A stretch of 6,306 nt of DNA from JBAROU01 sp049642385. Its GTDB lineage: Bacteria; Chloroflexota; Dehalococcoidia; DSTF01; RBG-16-68-14. The DNA is taken from NCBI GenBank assembly GCA_049642385.1, contig JBAROU010000190.1, positions 1-6,306 of the forward strand, in the 5' to 3' direction. Made by a program: the position numbers and the translations under genes. Each line of letters starts with the position of its first letter. The stretch's first letter is position 1. The notes under the pieces are model-generated. The model saw nothing but the letters and a program-made list of their open reading frames with translations, ran no database searches and was not told the origin of the DNA. Shown here one piece after another: positions 6,251 through 6,306 of the stretch.

Positions 6251-6306
6251 GACAACAAGGGACCAAGGCACGCCGGCACAGGCGACTGGAACCGACGCTA
6301 AGTACC

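Noticed and set aside
6251..6306. Possible attachment-site repeat or start of another gene at the right edge
   Set aside because: No match to the tRNA-Pro 3' end, no convincing dyad and no start codon with a ribosome site could be seen in these 56 bases.

Overview
The window is GC-rich bacterial DNA. Two adjacent tRNA genes lie between two high-GC metabolic genes on the left and a compositionally different two-gene cassette on the right. The GC content, frequent GTG starts and GTGA stop/start overlaps fit a high-GC actinobacterium, possibly of the Thermoleophilia/Solirubrobacter type. That assignment is inference from style only; no marker gene is present.

Left part (1-2309). The C-terminal end of an unrecognised membrane protein is translationally coupled by a 4-base overlap to a short-chain dehydrogenase/reductase. 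The reductase belongs to the divergent branch (PECR/AtuB-like) whose usual Tyr-x-x-x-Lys is replaced by an H-S-x-A-A-R motif. A complete acetyl-CoA acetyltransferase-type thiolase converges on it from the minus strand, with the four catalytic-pocket residues at the same numbers as in the Zoogloea enzyme (Cys89, Asn316, His348, Cys378). Both enzymes fit acyl-CoA metabolism, but they are convergent and not one operon.

Middle (2310-2786). tRNA-Gly(TCC) and tRNA-Pro(GGG) lie 18 bases apart on the plus strand, followed by a terminator-like hairpin. A 183-base leader then carries a perfect 7-bp inverted repeat containing two GGTACC sites.

Right part (2787-6250). A large Eco57I/N6_Mtase-type adenine DNA methyltransferase has a target-recognition-like C-terminal half and an N-terminal domain without a visible nuclease motif. 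By a 4-base overlap it is coupled to a free-standing ComEC/Rec2-type metallo-beta-lactamase-fold hydrolase with a Cys-rich tail. Hand-sampled GC in this cassette is about 63%, against about 77% in the reductase gene. It begins just behind a tRNA gene, so it is probably acquired DNA. The best reading is a compact restriction-modification-like or other anti-phage module in which the methyltransferase recognises or marks DNA and the hydrolase is the effector. I do not recognise this exact pair as a named system. The last 56 bases (6251-6306) show no feature I can support.
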